Position numbers and translations under genes: made by a program
Shown: piece by piece, positions 36,081-44,007 of the stretch
Position numbering within the stretch: the stretch's first letter is position 1
How the letters are laid out: every line of letters begins with the position of its first letter
From: Eubacterium sp. AF16-48
GTDB lineage: Bacteria > Bacillota > Clostridia > Lachnospirales > Lachnospiraceae
DNA: 64,000 bases
Reading direction: 5' to 3'
Assembly (NCBI RefSeq): GCF_003479405.1
Contig: NZ_QUHB01000001.1
Location: 310,001-374,000, forward strand
The notes under the pieces: generated by a model
Database searches by the model: none
What the model was told of the DNA's origin: nothing
What the model saw: only the letters and a program-made list of their open reading frames with translations

Positions 36081-37307
36081 TTAATCTGCTTTTATCTGGT
36101 GGAAAGCTTTCTTACCTTTTTTAATAAGTAAAACCCCATCTTCATTAAATTCTGAAGTAGTAAATGATGTTTCAATGGCATTAACCTTTTCTCCGTTGAC
36201 GGAAACACCACCCTGCTGTACAAGTCTTCTCGCTTCACCTCTTGATTTTGCAAGTCCTGTATCTACTAACAGTGTAAGAATATCTTTTCCGGCATCTATT
36301 TCATCTTTTGAATATGTTGTAGTTGGAATATTACCTGAAATACCACCGTTGGCAAATATCTTTCTTGATGCATCCTGTGCCTTCTTTGCTTCTTCTTCAC
36401 CATGAACTAAATTTGTAAGCTCATATGCTAGAATTTCTTTTGCCTTATTTAATTCACTTCCCTGCCACTTTTCCATTTCTTCTATTTCTTCTAACGGAAC
36501 AAATGTAAGCATCTTTAAGCACTTAATAACATCTGCATCATCTACATTTCTCCAATACTGATAGAACTCATATGGTGAAGTTTTTTCAGGATCAAGCCAT
36601 ACTGCACCGCTAACTGTTTTACCCATCTTCTTTCCTTCTGAATTAAGAAGTAGTGTAATAGTCATGGCTGAGGCATCTTTTCCTAACTTACGTCTGATAA
36701 GTTCCGTACCACCAAGCATGTTGCTCCACTGGTCATCTCCACCGAACTGTAAATTGCAGCCGTAATCCTGATACAATCTGTAAAAGTCATAACTCTGCAT
36801 AATCATATAGTTAAATTCAAGGAAAGTAAGTCCTTTTTCCATTCTCTGCTTATAACATTCTGCAGTAAGCATTCTGTTTACGCTAAAATGTGCTCCAACA
36901 TCTCTTAAAACATCAATGTAATTTAAGTCCAATAACCAGTCAGCGTTATTAACCATTAATGCTTTTCCGTCAGAAAAGTCTATAAATCTGCTCATCTGCT
37001 TTTTAAAGCATTCAATATTATGATCGATAGTCTCCTTAGTCATCATTTTACGCATATCTGTTTTTCCTGAAGGATCACCAATCATGGCTGTTCCGCCACC
37101 TAACAATGCTATAGGTTTGTTTCCTGCCATCTGAAGTCTCTTCATAAGGCAAAGAGCCATAAAATGTCCAACATGCAAACTATCTGCTGTAGGGTCAAAA
37201 CCTATATAGAAAACAGCCTCTCCTTTATTAATTAAATCTTTAATTAATTCCTCGTCTGTCACCTGCGCAATAAGACCACGAGCCTTTAATTCTTCGTAAG
37301 TATTCAT
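36081..37307 (-). CDS. tyrS: Tyrosyl-tRNA synthetase
   Basis: Class I synthetase, 408 residues. The HIGH motif is LHVGHFMAL and the KMSKS equivalent is GKKMGKTVSG; tyrosine-binding residues are in QSYDFYRLYQDYGCNLQFGG then DDQW. A C-terminal S4 domain (EARRLVQQGGVSVNGEKV) binds tRNA. The family start MNTYEEL corresponds to the ATG at 37307. An in-frame ATG at 37346 would add 13 residues and lies in the 5' leader. No T-box leader is visible, unlike many Firmicutes tyrS genes. Confidence 0.97.
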   Translation of the reverse strand: MNTYEELKARGLIAQVTDEELIKDLINKGEAVFYIGFDPTADSLHVGHFMALCLMKRLQMAGNKPIALLGGGTAMIGDPSGKTDMRKMMTKETIDHNIECFKKQMSRFIDFSDGKALMVNNADWLLDLNYIDVLRDVGAHFSVNRMLTAECYKQRMEKGLTFLEFNYMIMQSYDFYRLYQDYGCNLQFGGDDQWSNMLGGTELIRRKLGKDASAMTITLLLNSEGKKMGKTVSGAVWLDPEKTSPYEFYQYWRNVDDADVIKCLKMLTFVPLEEIEEMEKWQGSELNKAKEILAYELTNLVHGEEEAKKAQDASRKIFANGGISGNIPTTTYSKDEIDAGKDILTLLVDTGLAKSRGEARRLVQQGGVSVNGEKVNAIETSFTTSEFNEDGVLLIKKGKKAFHQIKAD

Positions 37308-37360
37308 AATCGAACAAATTCCTTTCCTCTTTTTATTATTGCTCATAAACTCAATGTATA

Positions 37361-37389
37361 ATTTTAGCATATGGAAATAATTATTTCAA
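37361..37389 (-). promoter_or_regulatory. Promoter of tyrS-alaS with overlapping palindrome
   Basis: Minus strand: -35 TTGAAA (37384-37389), 17-base spacer, -10 TAAAAT (37361-37366). A 14-base perfect palindrome, GAAATAATTATTTC (37374-37387), overlaps the -35 and spacer, a position where a repressor could act. The leader is only about 45 bases, too short for a T-box. The rest of the gap to 37543 shows no gene or clear terminator. Confidence 0.6.
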
Positions 37390-37543
37390 GGAAATAACTC
37401 CCGTTAATCCCTATATTAACTAATAATTTCCTGATATTTGCGAGTTTTGGCACTGATTTTTTGTATTAAAGGCTATTATAAAGTAATAAATGCGTAGAAA
37501 TCAATGTATTGGTGGGAGAAAAACTGCTTTAAAAGACATTACA

Positions 37544-38446
37544 TTATGTTCTTTTGTAGTAGCGAACCCATTTATATGGACCTGTTCCTTTATAATACTT
37601 TTTTCTACTATTAATATAATAAAAAAACTTTACTTTAAAAAAATACGCTTTTCCATTTTTAAACTTTTTCCCTGAGTGTTTAAATTCATAACTCTTTACT
37701 TTTTTCTTCCATGTGGACAATTTGATTATCCTTGAATTTGCAAATTTCAAATTAGATGAATACATTACCTCAATACCATCTATTTTATTCCAATCCTTAT
37801 TGTTAAAATATAATCTTACCTTCCCTTTAGCATTTTTAACATTGATTAATCGTACTTTTATTTTTCGCCATTTTAATGTAAGTTCTGTGTTTTTCCTGAT
37901 AACAGTCACCTTATTTTTTCCCTTGTACCATCCACAAAAAACATATCCGTCATTTTTAAGAAAAGGATAGGATTTAATCATTTTCTCATAATTTTTAGGT
38001 AACACTAATTCTTTTTTATTTTTTTCTATAATCTCATATTTTTTACCATTATTATAAACTACAATTTTTATGTTTCTTTGTTTTATTTTTGCGGTCGTTG
38101 CTTCTTTGTCAGGCTTCAGGGGTTGTACAATAGTACATTGTGTTTCTGTTATGATACCTGTTTCATCTACTGATATGTTTTCAGTTACATTAGAGGTTAT
38201 TTCTTCTGTTAAGTATGAGGTTATCTCCTCTGATAAATCTGACGTTGTTTCACCGGATGTACTTTCATTTTTACTTTCTGTTTCTTCCTGCGATACTGTT
38301 TCTGTATAATTAGATGTGGTTTCAATTTTACCACAGCTTTCTTCACTTTCATTTCTAATTGCACCAACGCAATTTCCGTTAATTATTGTCATTACAACCC
38401 ACATGCTAAAAATAACCAAAGTTATCATACATTTTTTCTTCTTCAT
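37544..38446 (-). CDS. Secreted Thr/Glu-rich protein, last gene of the kinase operon
   Basis: 300 residues, no family firmly recognised. A signal peptide or anchor helix (about 5-29), then a low-complexity Ser/Thr/Glu region (30-105) with three 8-residue repeats (TSDLSEEI, TSYLTEEI, TSNVTENI, residues 68-91). A small domain with YVFCGWYKGKNKV resembles an InlB-type B repeat, and a C-terminal part (IDGIEVMYSSNLKF ... GKKFKNGKAYFFKVKFFY) resembles a fibronectin-III-like module of Lachnospiraceae surface proteins. No LPXTG or C-terminal helix. It follows the 723-residue surface protein after 20 bases, so it is probably an exported partner. Confidence 0.75.
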   Translation of the reverse strand: MKKKKCMITLVIFSMWVVMTIINGNCVGAIRNESEESCGKIETTSNYTETVSQEETESKNESTSGETTSDLSEEITSYLTEEITSNVTENISVDETGIITETQCTIVQPLKPDKEATTAKIKQRNIKIVVYNNGKKYEIIEKNKKELVLPKNYEKMIKSYPFLKNDGYVFCGWYKGKNKVTVIRKNTELTLKWRKIKVRLINVKNAKGKVRLYFNNKDWNKIDGIEVMYSSNLKFANSRIIKLSTWKKKVKSYEFKHSGKKFKNGKAYFFKVKFFYYINSRKKYYKGTGPYKWVRYYKRT

Positions 38447-38466
38447 TTCCTCTTGTGCCTCACTTT

Positions 38467-40638
38467 TTATTTGTTATTTCTATTAACCATTGCAATGGTT
38501 ATAACTGTTAAAGCAATAAAAACTATTGCTCCTAATGCTAGTCCTCCAAATATCAATATCTGCTTTATGTAACTTTCTTTTATTATTGTAATTTTTCCAC
38601 CTTTAGTTATATTTCCCGCCAAATCACTACAGGAAATCTTGGCATTTAAAGGATTTTTACCAATATCACCTTCAAAAACCGAATTTGTGGATGTTGATTC
38701 ATCATCATTTTTCTTCAAGTCATAAGACTTATCACCTATCAAAATTTTCACGGAATTTTCGTCCATATTATCGTCACGTATTTTTAATTTGATTTTTCCA
38801 CTGGAAGTACCTTCAAACATCACTATTTCCGGTGGTGTTTTATCAATGATAATCATCTTATTTAAGCTATTGCTTTCGTTAGTTCTTGCAATTAATGTTC
38901 CATTTTGTCCTGCAATAGAAGTTGAATTAATCTGTATGTTATAATTTCCTTCATTAAAGTTGTCTTTTTTTATAACATACCTATATTCGTACCTGTATTT
39001 TGGATTGTCACTCTTGTCTAATTTTTTGAAAGTATACATATTAGAATCAAGAGTTTTAGTGGATATGCTATCTATTATCACGACGCTACTTTTACTTATC
39101 TCGTTCTTGTTATATTCATATATAACTATGTCATTTAAATCCTTTATGGGATTGTCGAACAAGTCTTCCTTTTCCGCTACATATAAAGATCCATCTCTAT
39201 TTACCGTAAATGCCCCTGTTACCTTTCCTTTAGATATAACATAAGGGCGTTTTCCATCTGATTTTAAAGTATTTTTCTTTGGTGAATTTCCTGCATAGTC
39301 TGTAACATATATAGACAGCGTATAGTACCCATCATCCTTCAAATCATCAATTGAATATTCAATTCTGTTTCCGTCAACCGTCGATTTTAAATCGATTTCA
39401 GATTTCTTTTTTCCATCATCTGATAGTTTATATAAACTTACTGCATGTTTTCCTATTTTTGTTTCATCTGAAAGAATTATATTAAGTGGATATGGAACCT
39501 TCTCACCATTTTTCAAGCCTTTTCCGGTGCCGTTTTCAAATCCCTTAATAACTACTTTGGGACTTTTTTTATCAATAATAACAACACATGATTTAACTGT
39601 TTCCGACTTGTTTCCTGCCTTATCTGTGGACTGGACTTCTACAATATTTTTCCCTTCACCTAATTTAATATTGCCTCTATGGGTATTGCCACTTCCACTC
39701 CATGATACGGTAGCATTTTTTCCATTTATTTTTACAGTTGTTTTACCTGAATCAAAATTCTTTTCCTCAATAGTTACCGGTATTGAAACATCGTGATTAA
39801 TGTATTTTGTTTTATTATCTGTAAATTTATTGTCAATTTTTATTTTCGGTTTTGTACCATCAATTATTAAAACTTTCCTAAGCGTTAATTTATCGTTTCC
39901 GGATTCCACTGTTATAGCTCCCTCATTATCCCCCGCAATATTTAGTTCAAAATATGCAATATGTGGAATGTAATTATCAGCTAATTTTTCTTTATTCTTT
40001 GAAATTATCTGTACAGGATATACTACCTTTTCTCCCCACTTAAGAAATATCTCATTTTCTGATATTATTTTCTTCTGACTTCTATACAAGACCTTTATTA
40101 AATATTTTTTCTCCGGAACCCTTATTTCCTCTACGCTATTATCAGGTAAAATATATGGCTTTGTTTTACTATATACCTCTCCATCTATATTTACCTCCCT
40201 GTCTTTCCCACCTAAACCAACATATATCTTATTATCTGATTTTTTTATGTATGAAAACTCCTTATATATATTATAATAAGTTCCTTTATTGTAGATAATG
40301 TCTATTGCTAATGTATAACTACCTGACTGCTTCAAATTACATTTATACTTTAAAATAATTGTATTTTTGTTAATTCTATATTTTCTGATATTTGATATTT
40401 TTAAATTGTGAATTCGATTTTTTCTATCATAATAATAAAATTCAGCCACATCCACTTCTTCTAAGTTTGTTGCAGTCACTGTAATCCGCACATTTCTGTC
40501 TTCCTTATTTCTTGAATCAATTACCATTTTAGGTCTTGCTGCGCTTACCTGTGTAACATCTGAAAATACCAAGAGAAGTATACACACTACACCCAACTGC
40601 ATAATTGTCTTTATAAATTTTTTAACATCTAAATGCAT
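38467..40638 (-). CDS. Large Ig-like surface protein anchored by a C-terminal helix
   Basis: 723 residues. Signal peptide (about 1-34, ending VTQVSA before ARPKMV), an exterior region, one helix near the C-terminus (IFGGLALGAIVFIALTVITI) and a five-residue tail. The exterior holds several bacterial Ig-like modules, recognisable by VQSTDKAGNKSE, IYVTDYAGNSPKK and CSDLAGN at their ends and by IDGTKPKIKI, IDKKSPKVVI and IDKTPPEIVM at their starts. Such modules are adhesion or scaffold folds. Ribosome site GGGGAGG. It is cotranscribed with a Ser/Thr kinase and phosphatase, suggesting surface display under phospho-control; partner unknown. Confidence 0.82.
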   Translation of the reverse strand: MHLDVKKFIKTIMQLGVVCILLLVFSDVTQVSAARPKMVIDSRNKEDRNVRITVTATNLEEVDVAEFYYYDRKNRIHNLKISNIRKYRINKNTIILKYKCNLKQSGSYTLAIDIIYNKGTYYNIYKEFSYIKKSDNKIYVGLGGKDREVNIDGEVYSKTKPYILPDNSVEEIRVPEKKYLIKVLYRSQKKIISENEIFLKWGEKVVYPVQIISKNKEKLADNYIPHIAYFELNIAGDNEGAITVESGNDKLTLRKVLIIDGTKPKIKIDNKFTDNKTKYINHDVSIPVTIEEKNFDSGKTTVKINGKNATVSWSGSGNTHRGNIKLGEGKNIVEVQSTDKAGNKSETVKSCVVIIDKKSPKVVIKGFENGTGKGLKNGEKVPYPLNIILSDETKIGKHAVSLYKLSDDGKKKSEIDLKSTVDGNRIEYSIDDLKDDGYYTLSIYVTDYAGNSPKKNTLKSDGKRPYVISKGKVTGAFTVNRDGSLYVAEKEDLFDNPIKDLNDIVIYEYNKNEISKSSVVIIDSISTKTLDSNMYTFKKLDKSDNPKYRYEYRYVIKKDNFNEGNYNIQINSTSIAGQNGTLIARTNESNSLNKMIIIDKTPPEIVMFEGTSSGKIKLKIRDDNMDENSVKILIGDKSYDLKKNDDESTSTNSVFEGDIGKNPLNAKISCSDLAGNITKGGKITIIKESYIKQILIFGGLALGAIVFIALTVITIAMVNRNNK

Positions 40639-40653
40639 ATTATTCCCTCCCCT

Positions 40654-41067
40654 TTAAATAAACTCTGATGTATTAATGTAAACAATATTTTTAACAAGTA
40701 CAAAATTAGAATTAAATTTTGCATTTTTAGCCACTTCCATAGATGCTGATTTTTCCATTACTCTTCCTGTAAGCCCTGTTCTTCCCGACTTTCCTGTCTT
40801 ATTTTTACCTGTCATTCCTGTTTTTCCAAGGCTTCCTGTGTCATTTAATCCACCTTCTAAAATATCCTGACCATAATTTTTATGCTGATGACTGCCACTT
40901 CTTTTTCTCATCTCTTCAACCTGTTTCTGTGTCAAAGTTCCATTCAGATCCTGAATAACTTCTTTAATACGAAGTTTGAAGAACAAAATAATACTTGTTA
41001 TTAAAGAAATGGCTGCTAAAGTAAAAAATACATATGTTAATATTCTTAAAACGTCATTTATGTTCAT
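40654..41067 (-). CDS. Small membrane protein with Thr/Gly/Lys repeat tail
   Basis: 137 residues, no family recognised. One helix near the N-terminus (about 8-30, VLRILTYVFFTLAAISLITS), a KLRIKEVIQDLNGTLTQKQVEEM stretch, then a Gly/Thr/Lys-rich tail (residues 77-101) with seven Thr-Gly or Ser-Gly steps at 77, 83, 86, 91, 94, 97 and 100. It ends in a short hydrophobic strand (FVLVKNIVYINTSEFI). The basic residues after the helix suggest the tail is cytoplasmic, where it could be phosphorylated by the kinase encoded upstream; that is inference. The kinase stop is one base away, with the ribosome site GGAGG inside the kinase gene. Confidence 0.78.
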   Translation of the reverse strand: MNINDVLRILTYVFFTLAAISLITSIILFFKLRIKEVIQDLNGTLTQKQVEEMRKRSGSHQHKNYGQDILEGGLNDTGSLGKTGMTGKNKTGKSGRTGLTGRVMEKSASMEVAKNAKFNSNFVLVKNIVYINTSEFI

Positions 41068-41068
41068 A

Positions 41069-42880
41069 TTATATGTCCTCCATTGTTTTCTTTGCTATCT
41101 GCTGATATATGTTTGAGAAGTATGTCTCAGCCTTAACCCTTTTCTCATTAATGCTTTCTTCCGATGAACTATCTACGTTCTTCTTATTAGTATCATTTTT
41201 TAAATATTCATACGCACTTATGCAATACTCCTCTATCTGATTTTGTACATTATTATCTGATATAGTAGAATACTGTGTTCTTTGTTCATACACTATATCC
41301 CCTACTATAAGATACAGGTTAACTTTTCTCATATATGAATCTTCTTCGTCTATTGCCTTTACCATTTCATTCCAATACTTAACCAGATCTTCTTCTGTGA
41401 TTGAACTTCCATTATCACTAAGCCCACTTGAAGATTTTTTAAATGCCTTAATTACCTTGCTTATTTCGCATATTCTGTTTTTAAACTGAACATTTTTCTT
41501 ATCGTAATTATCTGTCACTTTTTTATATCTCAAAGCAGCTTCCTCATTACGACTTTTTATTACATTGTCATCCATTTTGCCTTCACTAAACATGTAATAA
41601 TCCATATACAGATCCCCTGCTCTGAAATATATGTCATTTCTATACTCTTCGTCTAATTTTTCCACATCTGATTCATTAATAATTTTGTCAAGCTGATTAA
41701 ACATTTCATTTTCAGTCTGATTATATTTCTCTTTTTCCTGTTCAGTTAATGTTCCATCATTCACCTTCTTTAAGCAATCACCTGACAAACTAAGAATATT
41801 TTCTTCAAACACGTCCAAATAGTTAGTAACCAACTCGTTTAATGATTTATTACCCGGTGCAATTCCGTATTTATCAATTGCTTCATATAATTTGTCAAGA
41901 TTTCCACCATTTGATGACTCTGCACCATATACACGTATAGTGTCAGAAATGGTCTGATTCAATGTAGTTCTATATCCTATAAGTGTTCCTGTTCCTGCCA
42001 GCGCCATTATTAATGTAAATGCAGATGTCAAAATAAACTTATTAAGCTTTGACTTTTGTTTTTTTCTATATGGTTCTCCTAATTCATCTAAATGATTAAG
42101 TGCATATAACACTTCCATACATGACTGAAATCTTTCATCCGGGTTTAACTGAGTACACTTTTGAATAATATATTCTAATCCAACAGATAACTGTGGATTT
42201 ACATCCCTGATTGGCAATATTTCATAAGGTGGCTCACAGGGATTTTTTCCCGTTACAAGATGATAAAGTGTTACTCCCAGTCCGTATACATCTGTTCTGG
42301 CATCTGTCTGTCCCATTCCTCCAAACTGTTCCGGTGCAGCATATCCCTTGGTTCCAAGACTTACAGTATCCGATGAATTCTGTTCCTTATATTCTCTTGC
42401 AATACCAAAATCGTATAATTTAATATTTCCATCAGGTTTAAGCATAACATTAGCCGGCTTCATATCACGATAAATAATAGGTGGCTTCCTTGTATGCAGA
42501 TAATCTAAAACTTCTGCTAATTGGATTCCCCATTCAATAACAGCTGCCTCCGGCTGTGCACCTTTCTTTTTTAATATCTTGTCAAGAGGTTCACCTTCTA
42601 TGTAATCCATAACAATATAAATTGTCTGTCCGTTTTCTATAATATCCACTATTCTCGGAAGATTTGGATGGTCTAACCTTTTCATGAGATTAGCCTCCGA
42701 CAAAAGACTTTGAACTACTATCTGATTTTCACTGTTTGTTCCTTTTCTCTTAATTTCCTTTACTGCCCACTGTTTATTTAACCGGTTATCCATTGCCAGA
42801 TATACAACGGACATACCTCCTCTTCCTACTTCCTTTAATATTTCATACTTTCCCTCAATTACCTCTCCTATTCTCGACAT
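41069..42880 (-). CDS. Hanks-type Ser/Thr protein kinase with non-PASTA exterior region
   Basis: 603 residues. Kinase domain 10-265: glycine loop VGRGGMSVVYLA, ATP lysine K41 in WAVKEIK, catalytic loop YRDMKPANVML (Y137-R138-D139, Tyr in place of the usual His), DFG at 157-159, and APE at 182-184. After a basic linker, one helix (about 281-302) leads to a roughly 300-residue Glu/Lys/Asp-rich helical exterior region without PASTA repeats; it may be TPR-like but I cannot count repeats. PrkC/StkP kinases sense muropeptides through PASTA domains, so the signal here must differ. It follows the PP2C phosphatase by 10 bases. Confidence 0.93.
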   Translation of the reverse strand: MSRIGEVIEGKYEILKEVGRGGMSVVYLAMDNRLNKQWAVKEIKRKGTNSENQIVVQSLLSEANLMKRLDHPNLPRIVDIIENGQTIYIVMDYIEGEPLDKILKKKGAQPEAAVIEWGIQLAEVLDYLHTRKPPIIYRDMKPANVMLKPDGNIKLYDFGIAREYKEQNSSDTVSLGTKGYAAPEQFGGMGQTDARTDVYGLGVTLYHLVTGKNPCEPPYEILPIRDVNPQLSVGLEYIIQKCTQLNPDERFQSCMEVLYALNHLDELGEPYRKKQKSKLNKFILTSAFTLIMALAGTGTLIGYRTTLNQTISDTIRVYGAESSNGGNLDKLYEAIDKYGIAPGNKSLNELVTNYLDVFEENILSLSGDCLKKVNDGTLTEQEKEKYNQTENEMFNQLDKIINESDVEKLDEEYRNDIYFRAGDLYMDYYMFSEGKMDDNVIKSRNEEAALRYKKVTDNYDKKNVQFKNRICEISKVIKAFKKSSSGLSDNGSSITEEDLVKYWNEMVKAIDEEDSYMRKVNLYLIVGDIVYEQRTQYSTISDNNVQNQIEEYCISAYEYLKNDTNKKNVDSSSEESINEKRVKAETYFSNIYQQIAKKTMEDI

Positions 42881-42890
42881 ATTGCTCCTC

Positions 42891-43838
42891 CTAAATTACC
42901 TTTAACAACATTGCAGTAATGTTATCTTTTTCTTTTCTTTCTTTGTTCAATTCTACAAGGTCTACAAGACTCTTTTTCATAATTGCTTCATTTGTCATAA
43001 GATTAGAAGCTAACAGTCCATATATTTCATTATCTGTTATTTTGTGTCTGAATCCATCACTGCATAATAAATATTCATCCCCTACAGATACCTTTCCCTC
43101 TGTAAATTCAGGTACAACAACACTTGATGCTCCAATACACTGTAGTAAAACATTTTGTCTTGGGTCTTTTTTCCCTTCTTCCGGAGTAATAAGTCCCAAT
43201 TTTATATCCCTTTGAACAACAGTCTGATCCTCCGTCACCTGTTCTATAGTGTCACTTAGTTTATAAACTCTGCTATCTCCCACCTGAACAATCAGGAGAT
43301 TATTTCCCACCACAAGAAGTGCCGTCAGCGTAGTTCCTAATTGCAAATGATTATTTTCACCATATTCATTAATAATTTCATTTTGTTCTTTTATAATGTT
43401 TTCCCAGTCTGTTTTTACTTTTTCATTTTCATAACCGGATTCAATAATTTTAGGTAAGGAATTTTCAAACCATTCTGACATGGTTCTTATTATTGTTGCA
43501 CTTGCCAATTCTCCCTTTTTCAGTCCTCCCATGCCATCACACACCACTAAAAAAGCCACCTGTCCTGATGGTGTATCAGCAATTTTCAAACATAAACTAT
43601 CCTGATTTTGTTTTTTGAAAATTCCCACATCAGAATGTACTGCCGCCATAAATTTCATTTTTAATTCATTACTGCCTTCTGTTAATAATGACGTTTCATT
43701 AAATATGGAATCTTCTTTTTCATACAATAAAGTTGTTTCACAATCTTCCACATTTAAAACTTCCGTCTCACACATCTCGTTTTCTATTAGTAATGTGGTG
43801 TTTCGTTCTACGTTTTCATATTGTAAGTTGTTTTTCAT
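42891..43838 (-). CDS. PP2C-family protein phosphatase with ETTLL-motif tail
   Basis: 315 residues. The PP2C domain starts near residue 60 with AAVHSDVGIFKKQNQDS and has VVCDGMGGLKKGELAS (metal aspartate), LGTTLTALLVVGNNLLIVQVGDSRVY and EYLLCSDGFRHKITDNE. It should reverse the phosphorylation by the kinase encoded next. The first 60 residues are not part of the fold and carry four similar short motifs (NTTLL at 13-17, ETEVL 24-28, ETTLL 34-38, ETSLL 48-52). The ATG at 43838 follows AAGGAG; a longer frame lacks a site. First gene of the five-gene operon. Confidence 0.93.
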   Translation of the reverse strand: MKNNLQYENVERNTTLLIENEMCETEVLNVEDCETTLLYEKEDSIFNETSLLTEGSNELKMKFMAAVHSDVGIFKKQNQDSLCLKIADTPSGQVAFLVVCDGMGGLKKGELASATIIRTMSEWFENSLPKIIESGYENEKVKTDWENIIKEQNEIINEYGENNHLQLGTTLTALLVVGNNLLIVQVGDSRVYKLSDTIEQVTEDQTVVQRDIKLGLITPEEGKKDPRQNVLLQCIGASSVVVPEFTEGKVSVGDEYLLCSDGFRHKITDNEIYGLLASNLMTNEAIMKKSLVDLVELNKERKEKDNITAMLLKVI

Positions 43839-43890
43839 TGTTTTCTCCTTTTTATTTACATATTTTATGTGTATTAATATATTGTATGTA

Positions 43891-43919
43891 ATAATATTAT
43901 AAATATATTTACTTGTCAA
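43891..43919 (-). promoter_or_regulatory. Promoter of the phosphatase-kinase operon
   Basis: Minus strand: perfect -35 TTGACA (43914-43919), 17-base spacer, -10 TATTAT (43891-43896). The leader is about 45 bases and very AT-rich. No other good promoter is seen between the five genes, which are 1 to 20 bases apart. Confidence 0.75.
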
Positions 43920-43949
43920 TAAGTAATCTGTAATTAATATGATACAGTC

Positions 43950-43993
43950 AAAAAAAGAGCCTATTACCCATTCCAGTAATAGACTCTTTTTTT
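43950..43993 (-). terminator. Intrinsic terminator of the GH99-like gene
   Basis: An 18-base stem (43950-43967 with 43976-43993) with an 8-base loop; on the minus strand one G-U pair, outer A7/T7 runs providing the U tail. It lies 15 bases beyond the glycoside hydrolase stop and isolates that gene from the kinase operon. Confidence 0.92.
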
Positions 43994-44007
43994 ATTTAGC
44001 TATTAAT

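Noticed and set aside
37308..37543. Possible T-box or small RNA upstream of tyrS
   Set aside because: No T-box sequence (AGGGTGG-type) or terminator/antiterminator pair, and the likely promoter leaves only about 45 leader bases.
41380..41420. PASTA repeats in the kinase exterior
   Set aside because: No P-x-V-x-G-x-x-x-x-x-A pattern was seen in residues 303-603.
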